A stretch of 64,000 nucleotides of DNA from Clostridiales bacterium (lineage in GTDB: Bacteria > Bacillota > Clostridia > Lachnospirales > Bianqueaceae). Location of the stretch: assembly GCA_024689505.1 (NCBI GenBank), contig JAILDJ010000272.1, positions 17,049 to 81,048 of the forward strand. The letters are read 5' to 3'. Shown here piece after piece: positions 1 through 8,189 of the stretch. A program made the translations under genes and the position numbers. Within the stretch, counting starts at the first letter, position 1. Each line of letters begins with the position of its first letter. The notes below the pieces were generated by a model. The model was not told the origin of the DNA. It saw nothing but the letters and a program-made list of their open reading frames with translations, and searched no databases.

Positions 1-2
1 CC

Positions 3-1391
3 CTGTTCTATTATGATGAGCTGTCTGTAAAAGAAATCGCTTCAGAACTGGGGATCCCTGAGGCCACGGTCAAGAGCCGGCTGCAGTACGGCCGCCGCAA
101 GATCGAGACGCAGGTCAGGGAATTGGAGAAGAAGGGTACGAAGCTGTACAGCATGGCGCCGCTCCCGTTCTTCCTCGCCTTGCTGCGTGAAGCTGCGACA
201 GTGGATGCGCCTTCGGCCCTTTTGCCAGGGATCCTTGCGGGCGGCAGCGGCACGACGGGCACCGTGGGTGTCATTGCGGCGAAGACGGCAGGAGCAGCCG
301 CAAAAGCAGCCGTTGGCGCTACTGTGAAGACCGCGATCGCCGCCAAGATCGCGGCGGGCGTAGTGATCGTGACATTGGTCGGCGGAGGGACCACCGCGGC
401 CGTGATCCATCATAATCGAAAGGTGCAGAAAGAACCGACACAGGCCAGTGAAATGCAAGTGGAAGAGGTCGAGCAGGAAGAAGAGTCCCTGGTCAGACCG
501 GAAGCGGAAGCGGTGCCTGAACCTCCGGAAGAGCCGGAACCTCCAAAGGAGCCGGAGGTGTCAGAAGGATCGGAGTCAGAGGTATCGGAGCCGGAGGAAT
601 CGGCTGAAGAGTCTGAACCTGCAACTGAAGAACCGGAAGCACCTGCATCTGATACTGCCTGGGTAGACGCTTATCAACAGATCCTGGACGGCTGTCAGCA
701 ATGCCTTTCGGAAGGCCTGAATGGATCGAGCCCATTCCTGGAATACGTCTGGTTCCAGCGTGTGTTGGGGGTGCAGGATGGGTCCCGCGCACTGCAATAT
801 GCGCTGCATGACGTGAACCATGATGGCCGGCTGGAGCTTATCCTGGCCGTGGATCAGCTTCTGGAGGATGGGTCGGAAGTGTGGATCCCCTTTGAGATCT
901 ATGCTTTTGACGGTACGATCGCGGTTCCGCTGCTGCGGGAGTATCTGGACGAAGCACATTCCCTGGAGATCTGGGCGTCCGGCGGCCTGTCCATCAGTTC
1001 CTTGCAGGAAGGGCAGACGTTCTATAGCCTGCCGGAGGGCAGTGCTGCAGTGAAACGATTGGACGAGTACCTGATCCAGTTCGATGAAAAGGTCGATCAG
1101 TCTTTGGCATATCACAGCATCCTGACACCGATCGTTTCTTCTTTGGAAGAAATGCAGTCCAATGGTTTTCCTGAGGAAATGATCGCCTATATCAAAGCAC
1201 AGCTTCAGATCCCGGAGGATCTGGAGACAGAGGATCGGATCGATTTCAATGATACGACCTATTGGGATGTGGGTGAGCAATGGCTCGTCAACTGCGAATT
1301 TTATTATGACGGGGAACTGGTCGCTGCCGCGCTCGTCGACAGAGAGACCGGTGAACTGGTGCGCAATATCATTCTGTATTCGGGAAATTGA
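3..1391 (+). CDS. Sigma-70 family factor with C-terminal membrane anchor and outer domain (5' end cut off)
   Basis: The reading frame is open from the window edge, so the N-terminal part (sigma region 2) lies outside. The first ~40 visible residues are a region 4 helix-turn-helix (SVKEIASELGIPEATVKSRL), which reads the -35 element of ECF promoters. An Ala/Gly-rich stretch follows, then one membrane helix near visible residues 113-135 ending in a basic stop (HHNRK). Next comes a Glu/Pro-rich linker of about 75 residues and an outer domain of about 230 residues. The outer domain contains DVNHDGRLEL, an EF-hand-like acidic loop common in Bacillota surface proteins. A frame start at 123 would remove the HTH and is not credible. 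The inferred role is a membrane-held sigma factor that senses an envelope signal. The outer domain's ligand is unknown. Confidence 0.75.
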   Translation: MFYYDELSVKEIASELGIPEATVKSRLQYGRRKIETQVRELEKKGTKLYSMAPLPFFLALLREAATVDAPSALLPGILAGGSGTTGTVGVIAAKTAGAAAKAAVGATVKTAIAAKIAAGVVIVTLVGGGTTAAVIHHNRKVQKEPTQASEMQVEEVEQEEESLVRPEAEAVPEPPEEPEPPKEPEVSEGSESEVSEPEESAEESEPATEEPEAPASDTAWVDAYQQILDGCQQCLSEGLNGSSPFLEYVWFQRVLGVQDGSRALQYALHDVNHDGRLELILAVDQLLEDGSEVWIPFEIYAFDGTIAVPLLREYLDEAHSLEIWASGGLSISSLQEGQTFYSLPEGSAAVKRLDEYLIQFDEKVDQSLAYHSILTPIVSSLEEMQSNGFPEEMIAYIKAQLQIPEDLETEDRIDFNDTTYWDVGEQWLVNCEFYYDGELVAAALVDRETGELVRNIILYSGN

Positions 1392-1478
1392 TCCTTTCAA
1401 AAAACTTTTCGAAAATTAAATCCTGACTTCTTCCAGCTGCGTCTTAAGGGTGAAGAACGCAAACAGGAGGAAAACAAA
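1392..1478 (+). promoter_or_regulatory. Intergenic leader with ECF-type promoter candidate
   Basis: The gap between the sigma gene and the NERD gene carries CGTCTTAAGGGTGAA at 1440-1454. A near copy, CGTCATTAAGGGTGAA, lies at 18375-18390 just before the second sigma gene. CGTC-like -10 elements are typical of ECF sigma promoters. An AGGAGG ribosome site at 1465-1470 serves the next gene. The -35 part is not clear. Confidence 0.4.
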
Positions 1479-2753
1479 ATGAAGGTCGGATATGAGAAGC
1501 ATCACGACGAGAAACTTACATTCAAAGACTACAAGGCGCTGTATAAGCTCTCAGCGCGCGGCTGGATCTGGCGGCATGAGGGGGATGCGTTCCTGCAGAA
1601 CCTGTTCCGCAACAGGGCGTTGATCTTTTGGGCGATCTGTTGGTTCGCGATCATCGACAGCCACTATTTCCTGCTCCAGTCCATGATCGGTATCATCTAT
1701 TCCGTGTTCCATCCATCGACCCTGCTCAAAACGTTGGTAGGTTTCAGTGAATTATTGGCGGTCAATCTGCTGATCATCGACCCCGTCAAGTTGAAACGGT
1801 CATTACATTTCACAAAGTCGGCCTGGTGGAAGAATACCGGGATCCATCCGGTGGAGATCATCCAAGATGCGGGACTTTACGGTGAGTATATCGCGACCAT
1901 GCGTGTAGAAGAAGAACTGGACAAGGCGCATGTGTACGGCAAGATCTACAACAGTCTGATGATCCCGATCCAGAATCATGGCCAGAACGCCTGGAGCGAA
2001 GCGGATATCGTGGCAGTAACAGAAAATGGGATCCAGGTGTTCGAAGTCAAGAACCATATGGGCTTGATCGAAGGCGCTTTCAATGGGGACGTATGGTACC
2101 GGAATGGTGATTATACAGCAGATCCGCCGTATAAGAATCCCTTGCTCCAGAACCAGCAGCATGTCAATTATCTGATCGAGTACCTGTATCCGCGGATGGC
2201 TGCGGCAGGTATGCTGGATAGCAGTAGATCGCTGCTGCATCATTTCGTGAACATCGTCATGTATACGCAGAACCGGTATCTGAACATCGGACTGGATTTC
2301 TCTCAGATGCCGATGCAGACAGGTTTCTGCATGACCGGAGGCAGGACCCCGGTGGACTATACGGTGAAGCTTACGAAAAACCTTTGCAGCGGCAATTTCA
2401 CACACGAGCAGGTGGACTATATCTGCAGTGTCCTGGATCCTTTGGCAGCTGTCGATCCCTATCAGCATGCGGCGATGGTCGCGGCAAAGGTCCGGCAGGA
2501 AAGCATGTTCGATAACGATCCGCAGTACCGCGCATCGTACCGTGTCGTTGTAGGGAATATCAACGGTGGGGAACCACTGGTCAATATCGCGAAGACGGTC
2601 AGTCCCTATACTTGGTATGATATCGAGGGTAATTATTTCTTTTGGGCAGAACCGGAGTTCTGCATCCTTGAACAGTCGGCACCGGCCGGAGGCAGGGCTG
2701 GATATCAGCAGAGTTTGGCGCTGGCAAGGCAAATGACAGGGCAGGCGGCGTAA
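1479..2753 (+). CDS. Membrane protein with NERD (nuclease-related) domain
   Basis: This 424-residue protein has two hydrophobic segments (about 48-78 and 83-100), then a NERD domain at about 131-245. The NERD hallmarks are visible: AGLYGEY, then D176 in EADIVAV and E189/K191 in FEVKN. This matches the D...ExK layout of restriction-endonuclease-like folds. The C-terminal 180 residues match nothing I recognise. NERD proteins are thought to act on nucleic acid, but few have been tested. Start at ATG 1479 with a good AGGAGG. The gene follows the sigma-membrane fusion by 87 bases and carries the shared ECF-like element upstream, so it may be a target of that sigma factor. Confidence 0.7.
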   Translation: MKVGYEKHHDEKLTFKDYKALYKLSARGWIWRHEGDAFLQNLFRNRALIFWAICWFAIIDSHYFLLQSMIGIIYSVFHPSTLLKTLVGFSELLAVNLLIIDPVKLKRSLHFTKSAWWKNTGIHPVEIIQDAGLYGEYIATMRVEEELDKAHVYGKIYNSLMIPIQNHGQNAWSEADIVAVTENGIQVFEVKNHMGLIEGAFNGDVWYRNGDYTADPPYKNPLLQNQQHVNYLIEYLYPRMAAAGMLDSSRSLLHHFVNIVMYTQNRYLNIGLDFSQMPMQTGFCMTGGRTPVDYTVKLTKNLCSGNFTHEQVDYICSVLDPLAAVDPYQHAAMVAAKVRQESMFDNDPQYRASYRVVVGNINGGEPLVNIAKTVSPYTWYDIEGNYFFWAEPEFCILEQSAPAGGRAGYQQSLALARQMTGQAA

Positions 2754-2764
2754 AATCGCCTGCC
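2740..2764 (+). terminator. Hairpin over the stop codon of the NERD gene
   Basis: GGCAGGCG (2740-2747) pairs with CGCCTGCC (2757-2764). There is no clear T-run, so termination would be weak. Confidence 0.35.
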
Positions 2765-2767
2765 TGC

Positions 2768-2796
2768 TTGATTCTGTCAGGATTTCGGAGTATACT
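2768..2796 (+). promoter_or_regulatory. Sigma-A promoter for the sortase gene
   Basis: TTGATT (2768-2773), a 17-base spacer and TATACT (2791-2796), about 50 bases before the sortase start. Confidence 0.6.
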
Positions 2797-2844
2797 ATAT
2801 ACGTGTTGAAAACTATCAAGGGGAGAGTCAGATAGTACATATAC

Positions 2845-3720
2845 ATGGCTAAAAAGAAATCTAAGAAACATAGTTGGATCGGTACCGTGCTTTTGGTATT
2901 GATCCTGCTTGCGGGTGTCGGGCTTTTGGTGTACCCGACGTTCAGTGACTGGTGGAATACCATGCATCAGTCCCGGGCCATCGCCGGTTATGTAGAGCGG
3001 ATCAGTAATGCGGATCAAGAGGAGATCGAACGTTTGTGGGAGGAAGCACACGCGTATAACGCGGAGCTGGCCAAAAAGGGCAATCGGTTCAAGGTCTCGG
3101 AAGAAGAACTGGAACGATACAAAACCGTGCTGGATGTGACGGGAACGGGCATCATGGGTTATATCGATATCCCGAAGATCGACGTATCGCTGCCGATCTA
3201 TCACAGTACGAGTGATGAAGTGCTGCAGATCGCGGTAGGCCATATGGAGGGGACATCGCTTCCGGTCGGCGGCAAAGGCACACATGCGCTGTTATCCGGA
3301 CATACAGGGCTGCCCTCCGCCAAATTGTTCACCAACATCGACAGGCTGGAAGAGGGCGACAGGTTCATGATCAATGTCCTGGGCAGGATGCTGACCTATG
3401 AAGTCGACCAGATCCAGGTCGTGCTGCCGATGGAAGTAGAAGACCTGGACATCGATCCGGAGCAGGACTATGTTACGCTGATCACCTGCACGCCCTATGG
3501 CGTCAATACACACCGCCTGCTGGTGCGCGGGCGTCGTGTAGAGGAAGATACAGAAGAGCAGATGGTAGTGCCCGCGGAAGCGGTCTTCCTGGACAAGATC
3601 GTCCTCGGTGTCGTCGTTGGTGTACCGGTACTTTTGTTCATACTGATCATGACCTTGATCTTTACGCGAAAAAAGAAAAAGCATGCACGAAAAGGCTTGA
3701 CAGCGGAAGACGAGGTGTGA
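2845..3720 (+). CDS. Class C-like sortase (pilin polymerase type), orphan
   Basis: Sortases are cysteine transpeptidases that join sorting-signal proteins to each other or to the cell wall. This 291-residue protein has an N-terminal membrane helix (12-30), the beta-barrel core, and a second C-terminal membrane helix (about 251-273) with a basic tail, the layout of class C pilin sortases. The catalytic set is visible: His153 in SGHTGLPSAKLF, Cys215 in TLITCTPYG and Arg224 in NTHRLLVRG. Class C enzymes usually carry an N-terminal lid with a DP-aromatic motif before the core; here the matching place reads NRFKVSEEELERY and lacks it. No pilin or other LPXTG protein lies nearby. The start is ATG 2845, because an in-frame stop at 2833 rules out earlier starts. 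The ribosome site is weak. Confidence 0.85.
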   Translation: MAKKKSKKHSWIGTVLLVLILLAGVGLLVYPTFSDWWNTMHQSRAIAGYVERISNADQEEIERLWEEAHAYNAELAKKGNRFKVSEEELERYKTVLDVTGTGIMGYIDIPKIDVSLPIYHSTSDEVLQIAVGHMEGTSLPVGGKGTHALLSGHTGLPSAKLFTNIDRLEEGDRFMINVLGRMLTYEVDQIQVVLPMEVEDLDIDPEQDYVTLITCTPYGVNTHRLLVRGRRVEEDTEEQMVVPAEAVFLDKIVLGVVVGVPVLLFILIMTLIFTRKKKKHARKGLTAEDEV

Positions 3721-3726
3721 TATACT
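3697..3726 (+). promoter_or_regulatory. Promoter for tRNA-Pro inside the sortase 3' end
   Basis: TTGACA (3697-3702), an 18-base spacer and TATACT (3721-3726). The -35 box lies within the last codons of the sortase gene. Confidence 0.6.
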
Positions 3727-3754
3727 ATTCAAGCTTCTGTCAAGGACAGAACGT

Positions 3755-3828
3755 CTGGGTGTAGCTCAGTTTGGTAGAGCGCTAGAATGGGGTTCTAGAG
3801 GCCGCAGGTTCGACTCCTGTCACCCAGA
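3755..3828 (+). tRNA. tRNA-Pro (GGG)
   Basis: This is a 74-base cloverleaf. Acceptor arm CTGGGTG (3755-3761) pairs with CACCCAG (3821-3827), with discriminator A. The anticodon stem CTAGA/TCTAG (3782-3786 and 3794-3798) encloses loop ATGGGGT, giving anticodon GGG at 3789-3791. The T arm GCAGG-TTCGACT-CCTGT is normal. CCA is not encoded. The rpsO start lies only 81 bases downstream. Confidence 0.95.
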
Positions 3829-3843
3829 TTGGAACCCATGCTC

Positions 3844-3869
3844 AGAGCTCGGAGTCTCCGACCGGCTCT
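3844..3869 (+). promoter_or_regulatory. rpsO leader hairpin, possible S15 autoregulatory site
   Basis: AGAGC (3844-3848) pairs with GCTCT (3865-3869), and the inner CGGA pairs with TCCG. It sits between tRNA-Pro and the rpsO ribosome site. S15 represses its own mRNA through leader structures in several Bacillota. Linking this hairpin to that role is inference. Confidence 0.3.
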
Positions 3870-3909
3870 TAGCAGTGGGGGATATTTATTTTTAGGAGGA
3901 AATGTTACA

Positions 3910-4173
3910 ATGACAAAGGAAAGAAAGCTTGAAATTATCAAGGAATTCGGCCGTTCCGAGGGTGACACCGGTTCTCCTGAAGTGCAGATCGCGCTTCTGA
4001 CCGAGCGTATCAATCACCTTACCGAGCATCTGAAGACCCACAAAAAGGATCATCATTCCCGTCGTGGTATGCTGATGCTGGTCGGACAGCGCCGCGGTAT
4101 GCTGAACTATCTTCGCAGCAAAGATATCGAGGCCTATCGTACTCTGATCGCCAGACTGGGTATCAGAAGATAA
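3910..4173 (+). CDS. rpsO: 30S ribosomal protein S15
   Basis: S15 binds 16S rRNA helices 20-22 early in 30S assembly. The 87-residue product has the usual length and the family landmarks [10 protein letters not shown], the [14 protein letters not shown] segment and [12 protein letters not shown]. The start is ATG 3910, behind AGGAGG at 3894-3899; an upstream open extension to 3829 has no ribosome site and runs out of the tRNA. It is followed by a terminator and then pnp, the classic rpsO-pnp order. Confidence 0.97.
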   Translation: MTKERKLEIIKEFGRSEGDTGSPEVQIALLTERINHLTEHLKTHKKDHHSRRGMLMLVGQRRGMLNYLRSKDIEAYRTLIARLGIRR

Positions 4174-4185
4174 TTTTCGGGTATC

Positions 4186-4226
4186 AAGAGCGGACAAATC
4201 TATGTTCGCTCTTCTTTTGGTTTTTT
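4186..4226 (+). terminator. Terminator between rpsO and pnp
   Basis: AAGAGCGGACA (4186-4196) pairs with TGTTCGCTCTT (4203-4213, one wobble), then CTTTTGGTTTTTT. It may act as a partial attenuator within an rpsO-pnp transcript. Confidence 0.7.
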
Positions 4227-4314
4227 GCGCATTCAAAGCGCAGCAAAGAAGCCGTGGCGGATGGCCGCTGTGTGCTTATGTTGGTAGTTTGTTGTTAAGG
4301 AGAAAAGGTTAAAA

Positions 4315-6594
4315 ATGGTAAAAGTATTTGAAATGGAAGTCGCGGGCCGCAAGCTGCGCGCCGAGATCGGCAAAGTCGCAGAGCAGGCCAATGGCGCCGC
4401 ATGGATGTCCTATGGAGATACGGTAGTCCTGTCCACCGCCACCGCGTCCGAAAAGCCCAGAGATGGTATCGATTTCTTCCCTCTGGCAGTTGATTACGAA
4501 GAGAGACTGTATTCCGTCGGCAAGATCCCGGGCAGCTTCATCAAGCGTGAAGGCCGTCCTACGGAAAATGCCATCCTCACAGCCCGCTGCATCGATCGTC
4601 CGATGCGTCCGCTGTTCCCGAAAGATTATCGTAACGATGTAGCGTTGGTCAACACCGTTCTGTGTGTCGATCAGGATTGCTCTCCGGAGATCCTGGCCAT
4701 GGTCGGATCCTCCGTCGCCGTATCCATCTCTGACATCCCGTTCGACGGTCCGATCGCTGCTGTTTCCGTCGGTCTGGTCGATGGTGAGCTGGTCATCAAC
4801 CCCACGTCCGCACAGCGCGAAGTCAGTGATCTGAACCTGACCGTCGCTTCCACCGCGGAAAAGGTCGTCATGATCGAAGCCGGCGCGAATGAAGTCCCGG
4901 AAGAGAAAATGATCGAAGCGATCTTCCTTGCCCATGAGCAGAACCAGAAGATCGTCGAATGGATCAAGGGCATCGTCGCCGAAGTCGGCCGCGAGAAGCA
5001 TGCCTATGAAGAGCATGTGGTGCCTGAATATGTATTTGACAAACTGAAGGAAGTCGTTCCTCCGGCACGTATGGAAGAAGCGGTATTTGCTGATGAGAAG
5101 CAGGTCCGTGACGCGAATATCGCACTGGTCACTGCTGATTTCCAGGCCGCCATCGCTGAAATGCCGGAAGAAGAGCAGGAGAAGTTCCTGCCTTTCGTGG
5201 ACGAAGCCATCTATCAGTATCAGAAGAAGACCGTCCGTAAGATGATCAAAGAAGACGGAAAGCGCCCCGATGGACGTTCCTTCACCGAGATCCGTCCGCT
5301 GTCCGCCGAGATCGATCTGCTGCCGCGTACCCATGGTTCCGGTATGTTCAAGCGCGGTCAGACCCAGGTCCTTACGGTCGCTACTCTTGGCGCTCTGTCC
5401 GATCAGCAGCGTCTGGACGGCCTGGACGATCTGGAAGTGTCCAAGCGTTATATCCATCACTATAATTTCCCGTCCTTCTCCGTCGGTGAGACCCGCAGTT
5501 CCCGCGGTCCCGGCCGTCGTGAGATCGGTCATGGCGCTCTGGCAGAGCGTGCTCTGGTACCTGTGCTGCCCAGCGAGGAAGAGTTCCCGTACGCGATGCG
5601 TCTGGTCTCCGAAGTCCTGAGCTCCAACGGTTCCACCTCTCAGGGTTCCATCTGCGCCAGCACTCTGGCTCTGATGGCCGCCGGTGTTCCGATCAAGGCT
5701 CCGGTCGCCGGTATCTCCTGCGGTCTTGTCACCGGTGAGACGGATGATGATTTCATTCTGCTGACCGATATCCAGGGCCTTGAGGACTTCTTCGGCGATA
5801 TGGACTTCAAGGTCGCCGGTACCAAGAAGGGTATCACCGCGATCCAGATGGATATCAAAGTCCACGGCCTGACCCGTGCCATCATCGAAGGCGCGATCGC
5901 CCGTACTCGCGAAGCACGCGAGTACATCCTGGACGAGATCATGCTGCCCTGCATCTCCGAGCCGCGTGCCTCCGTCTCCCAATATGCTCCGAACATCTAC
6001 CAGACCAAGATCCCGGTCGACAAGATTGGTGAAGTCGTAGGTCCGAAGGGCAAGATGATCAACAAGATCATCGACGAGACCGGCGTCAAGATCGATATCG
6101 AGGACGATGGTTCCGTTTATGTCCTTGGCAACGATGAGGCGATGGCCCTTAAGGCGATCTCCATCATCGAGAACATCGCCAAAGAGATCCAGATGGATGA
6201 GATCTACAACGCCAAGGTCGTGCGTCTGGCTGATTTCGGTGCGTTCGTAGAACTGTGCCCGGGTAAAGACGCCCTGCTGCATAATTCCCAGATCAGCAAC
6301 GAATACGTCGAAAAGGCGGAAGACGTGCTGAAGATCGACGACGAGATCATGGTCAAGGTCATCGGTATCGAAGTCGACAAGCAGAGCGGCAAGTCCAAGG
6401 TCAAGGTCTCCCATAAGGTCCTGCTGCCTCCGAAGGAAGGCGCAGAAGAGGGCGAAGGCGAGCGCAGACCGCGTAATAACGACCGTCCGCGCCGTGAGCG
6501 CAGCAATAACTATCGTAACGACCGCCGCGGAGAGGAGCGTAAAGAGAACTCCGACAAACCGCGCCGCCGTTTCGACAAGAATGACCGCGCATGA
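4315..6594 (+). CDS. pnp: Polyribonucleotide nucleotidyltransferase (PNPase)
   Basis: PNPase degrades RNA 3' to 5' by phosphorolysis and can also add tails. The 759 residues hold two RNase PH domains (the second with [13 protein letters not shown]), a KH domain at about 565-620 ([15 protein letters not shown]) and an S1 domain at about 628-695. A strongly basic, disordered tail of about 50 residues, rich in Arg and Asn, follows. The length is slightly above the usual 700-720 because of that tail, which is likely an RNA- or partner-binding extension. The stop overlaps the next start by ATGA. Confidence 0.97.
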   Translation: MVKVFEMEVAGRKLRAEIGKVAEQANGAAWMSYGDTVVLSTATASEKPRDGIDFFPLAVDYEERLYSVGKIPGSFIKREGRPTENAILTARCIDRPMRPLFPKDYRNDVALVNTVLCVDQDCSPEILAMVGSSVAVSISDIPFDGPIAAVSVGLVDGELVINPTSAQREVSDLNLTVASTAEKVVMIEAGANEVPEEKMIEAIFLAHEQNQKIVEWIKGIVAEVGREKHAYEEHVVPEYVFDKLKEVVPPARMEEAVFADEKQVRDANIALVTADFQAAIAEMPEEEQEKFLPFVDEAIYQYQKKTVRKMIKEDGKRPDGRSFTEIRPLSAEIDLLPRTHGSGMFKRGQTQVLTVATLGALSDQQRLDGLDDLEVSKRYIHHYNFPSFSVGETRSSRGPGRREIGHGALAERALVPVLPSEEEFPYAMRLVSEVLSSNGSTSQGSICASTLALMAAGVPIKAPVAGISCGLVTGETDDDFILLTDIQGLEDFFGDMDFKVAGTKKGITAIQMDIKVHGLTRAIIEGAIARTREAREYILDEIMLPCISEPRASVSQYAPNIYQTKIPVDKIGEVVGPKGKMINKIIDETGVKIDIEDDGSVYVLGNDEAMALKAISIIENIAKEIQMDEIYNAKVVRLADFGAFVELCPGKDALLHNSQISNEYVEKAEDVLKIDDEIMVKVIGIEVDKQSGKSKVKVSHKVLLPPKEGAEEGEGERRPRNNDRPRRERSNNYRNDRRGEERKENSDKPRRRFDKNDRA

Positions 6595-7094
6595 TCCGTT
6601 TTGAAAAAGTTACTGCAGAGCAGTATGTAGAGGACCGTCGTAAGCGCAGTTCGTCTGTGCCGGACGGTCCCTCTCTGTTACAGGAATATGCATCCATCAG
6701 CATGCCGAAGCGCAGTACCCGTTATTCTGCCGGATATGACATCCGTACTCCGTTTGGATTCGCGCTGTGGCCGGGGCAGTCTCTTGTGGTGCCCACCGGG
6801 CTCAGAGCCGTTATGGAGCCGGATATGTGGCTCGGTCTGTACATCCGATCCAGCCTGGGGTTCAAGTATGGCATCCGCCTGGTCAACTCTACGGCCGTGA
6901 TCGATGCTGATTACGCGGGAGCAGCCAATCAAGGCCATCTCATGGTCGGGATCTATAATGGCGGACAGAAAGTCCTGCGGCTGGAAGCGGGGGATGCTTT
7001 CGCCCAGGGGATCTTCCAGAAATACTATAGGACCGATGATGACGATCCGGCAGATCAGGTCCGTGTCGGTGGATTTGGATCGACAAATGGATAA
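6591..7094 (+). CDS. dut: Deoxyuridine triphosphatase (dUTPase)
   Basis: It hydrolyses dUTP to dUMP, keeping uracil out of DNA and feeding dTMP synthesis. All five trimeric-dUTPase motifs are present in order: AGYDI, RSSLG, VIDADYAG with the catalytic Asp, GDAFAQGIF, and a C-terminal glycine-rich arm (RVGGFGSTNG). The N-terminus is about 45 residues longer than in minimal dUTPases. The start overlaps pnp by four bases, so translation is probably coupled. Next to pnp is an unusual place for dut. A terminator follows directly. Confidence 0.88.
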   Translation: MIRFEKVTAEQYVEDRRKRSSSVPDGPSLLQEYASISMPKRSTRYSAGYDIRTPFGFALWPGQSLVVPTGLRAVMEPDMWLGLYIRSSLGFKYGIRLVNSTAVIDADYAGAANQGHLMVGIYNGGQKVLRLEAGDAFAQGIFQKYYRTDDDDPADQVRVGGFGSTNG

Positions 7095-7098
7095 ATAA

Positions 7099-7128
7099 AA
7101 ACAGCCATCTATGAAAGATGGCTGTTTT
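7099..7128 (+). terminator. Terminator after dut
   Basis: AACAGCCATCT (7100-7110) and AGATGGCTGTT (7116-7126) form a perfect 11-bp stem with loop ATGAA, followed by T residues. Confidence 0.9.
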
Positions 7129-7257
7129 GCGTTGATCTGCCGTGCGGAGGAGCTTTACAGGAGATGGGCCTTGGAGGCGATTATCAACACGTGCAGCGGT
7201 CCACGTCGATGAGGCTTATAGCATGCGAATATATGTTCTTATTTACGCACTTTCTTA

Positions 7258-7286
7258 TTTACAAAAACGGAATATTATGGTATAAT
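7258..7286 (+). promoter_or_regulatory. Sigma-A promoter for uppP
   Basis: TTTACA (7258-7263), a 17-base spacer and TATAAT (7281-7286), 40 bases before the uppP start. The stretch between the dut terminator and this promoter shows nothing else I can name. Confidence 0.75.
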
Positions 7287-7325
7287 CATAAAAAAATATC
7301 GGCTTTTATCAAGGGAGCAAATTCC

Positions 7326-8177
7326 ATGGAAAAAATATCTATTCTGCACGCCATCATCATGGGCATCGTACAAGGGCTGACAGAGTTTTTGCCGATCTCC
7401 AGTTCCGGCCATCTGGTGCTGGCTAAGTTTCTACTGCGGGCCGATCTTGGCGCGAATTCCGCTTTTTTCGAAGTCCTGCTGCACGTCGGTACCTTCATCG
7501 CGGTCTGCTGCGTGTATTGGAAAGATGTCTGGAGTCTCATCAAAGAGTTCTTTATCCTCATCAAGGACCTCTTCCACTATTGCAAAGAGAAGAAAGCCAT
7601 CGAGATGTACCCGGAGCGCAAAATGCTGCTGTTGGTGCTCATCGCCTCAGTACCTACGGCCATCCTTGGCCTCATCATCGAAAAGACGCTGGCCGATGTA
7701 TTCATGGGTTCTGTGCTTGCGGTAGGGCTGGCGCTGCTCATTACGGCCGCTATCCTCATCTTTTCGGCGCGCGTCCCGGAAGGGCGCAAACAACTGAAGG
7801 GCATCAAGTATTCTGATGCGCTCTTCATCGGGTTTGTACAGGGCATCGCAGTAACGCCTGGCATCTCGCGGTCCGGATCCACCATCGTTGCCGGTTTGTG
7901 TTCTGGCTTGAAAAGAGAGTTTGCCATTCGGTTTTCTTTTCTCATCTCTCTGCCGGCCATTGCGGGTGCTATGCTGCTTTCATTGAAAGACTTGTCCGGG
8001 CAGGATATCGCCTTGAACGGGCTGGCATATTTCATCGCGCTCATCTTTTCAGCCGGCGTAGGGTACGTCTGCATACGATGGATGCTCAGGCTCCTGAAAA
8101 AGAATAAGTTGTATTATTTCGGTTATTACTGCGCGGTCATTGGCATCGTTGCGGTCATCACCGGCTTGTTTATGTAA
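7326..8177 (+). CDS. uppP: Undecaprenyl-diphosphatase
   Basis: UppP (BacA) removes phosphate from undecaprenyl pyrophosphate to recycle the lipid carrier for wall synthesis; over-expression gives bacitracin resistance. The 283-residue membrane protein shows both active-site segments, GLTEFLPISSSGHLVL near the N-terminus and GISRSGSTI in the middle, and about eight hydrophobic helices. The start is ATG 7326 with GGGAG upstream and a good promoter; the frame is open further upstream but across that promoter. ftsK follows 12 bases after. Confidence 0.95.
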   Translation: MEKISILHAIIMGIVQGLTEFLPISSSGHLVLAKFLLRADLGANSAFFEVLLHVGTFIAVCCVYWKDVWSLIKEFFILIKDLFHYCKEKKAIEMYPERKMLLLVLIASVPTAILGLIIEKTLADVFMGSVLAVGLALLITAAILIFSARVPEGRKQLKGIKYSDALFIGFVQGIAVTPGISRSGSTIVAGLCSGLKREFAIRFSFLISLPAIAGAMLLSLKDLSGQDIALNGLAYFIALIFSAGVGYVCIRWMLRLLKKNKLYYFGYYCAVIGIVAVITGLFM

Positions 8178-8189
8178 TTGGAGGATAAA

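Noticed and set aside
4309-6414. A 701-codon open frame antisense to pnp
   Set aside because: It mirrors pnp codons, is full of Asp/His/Gly runs typical of reverse-complement shadows, has no ribosome site and matches no family.
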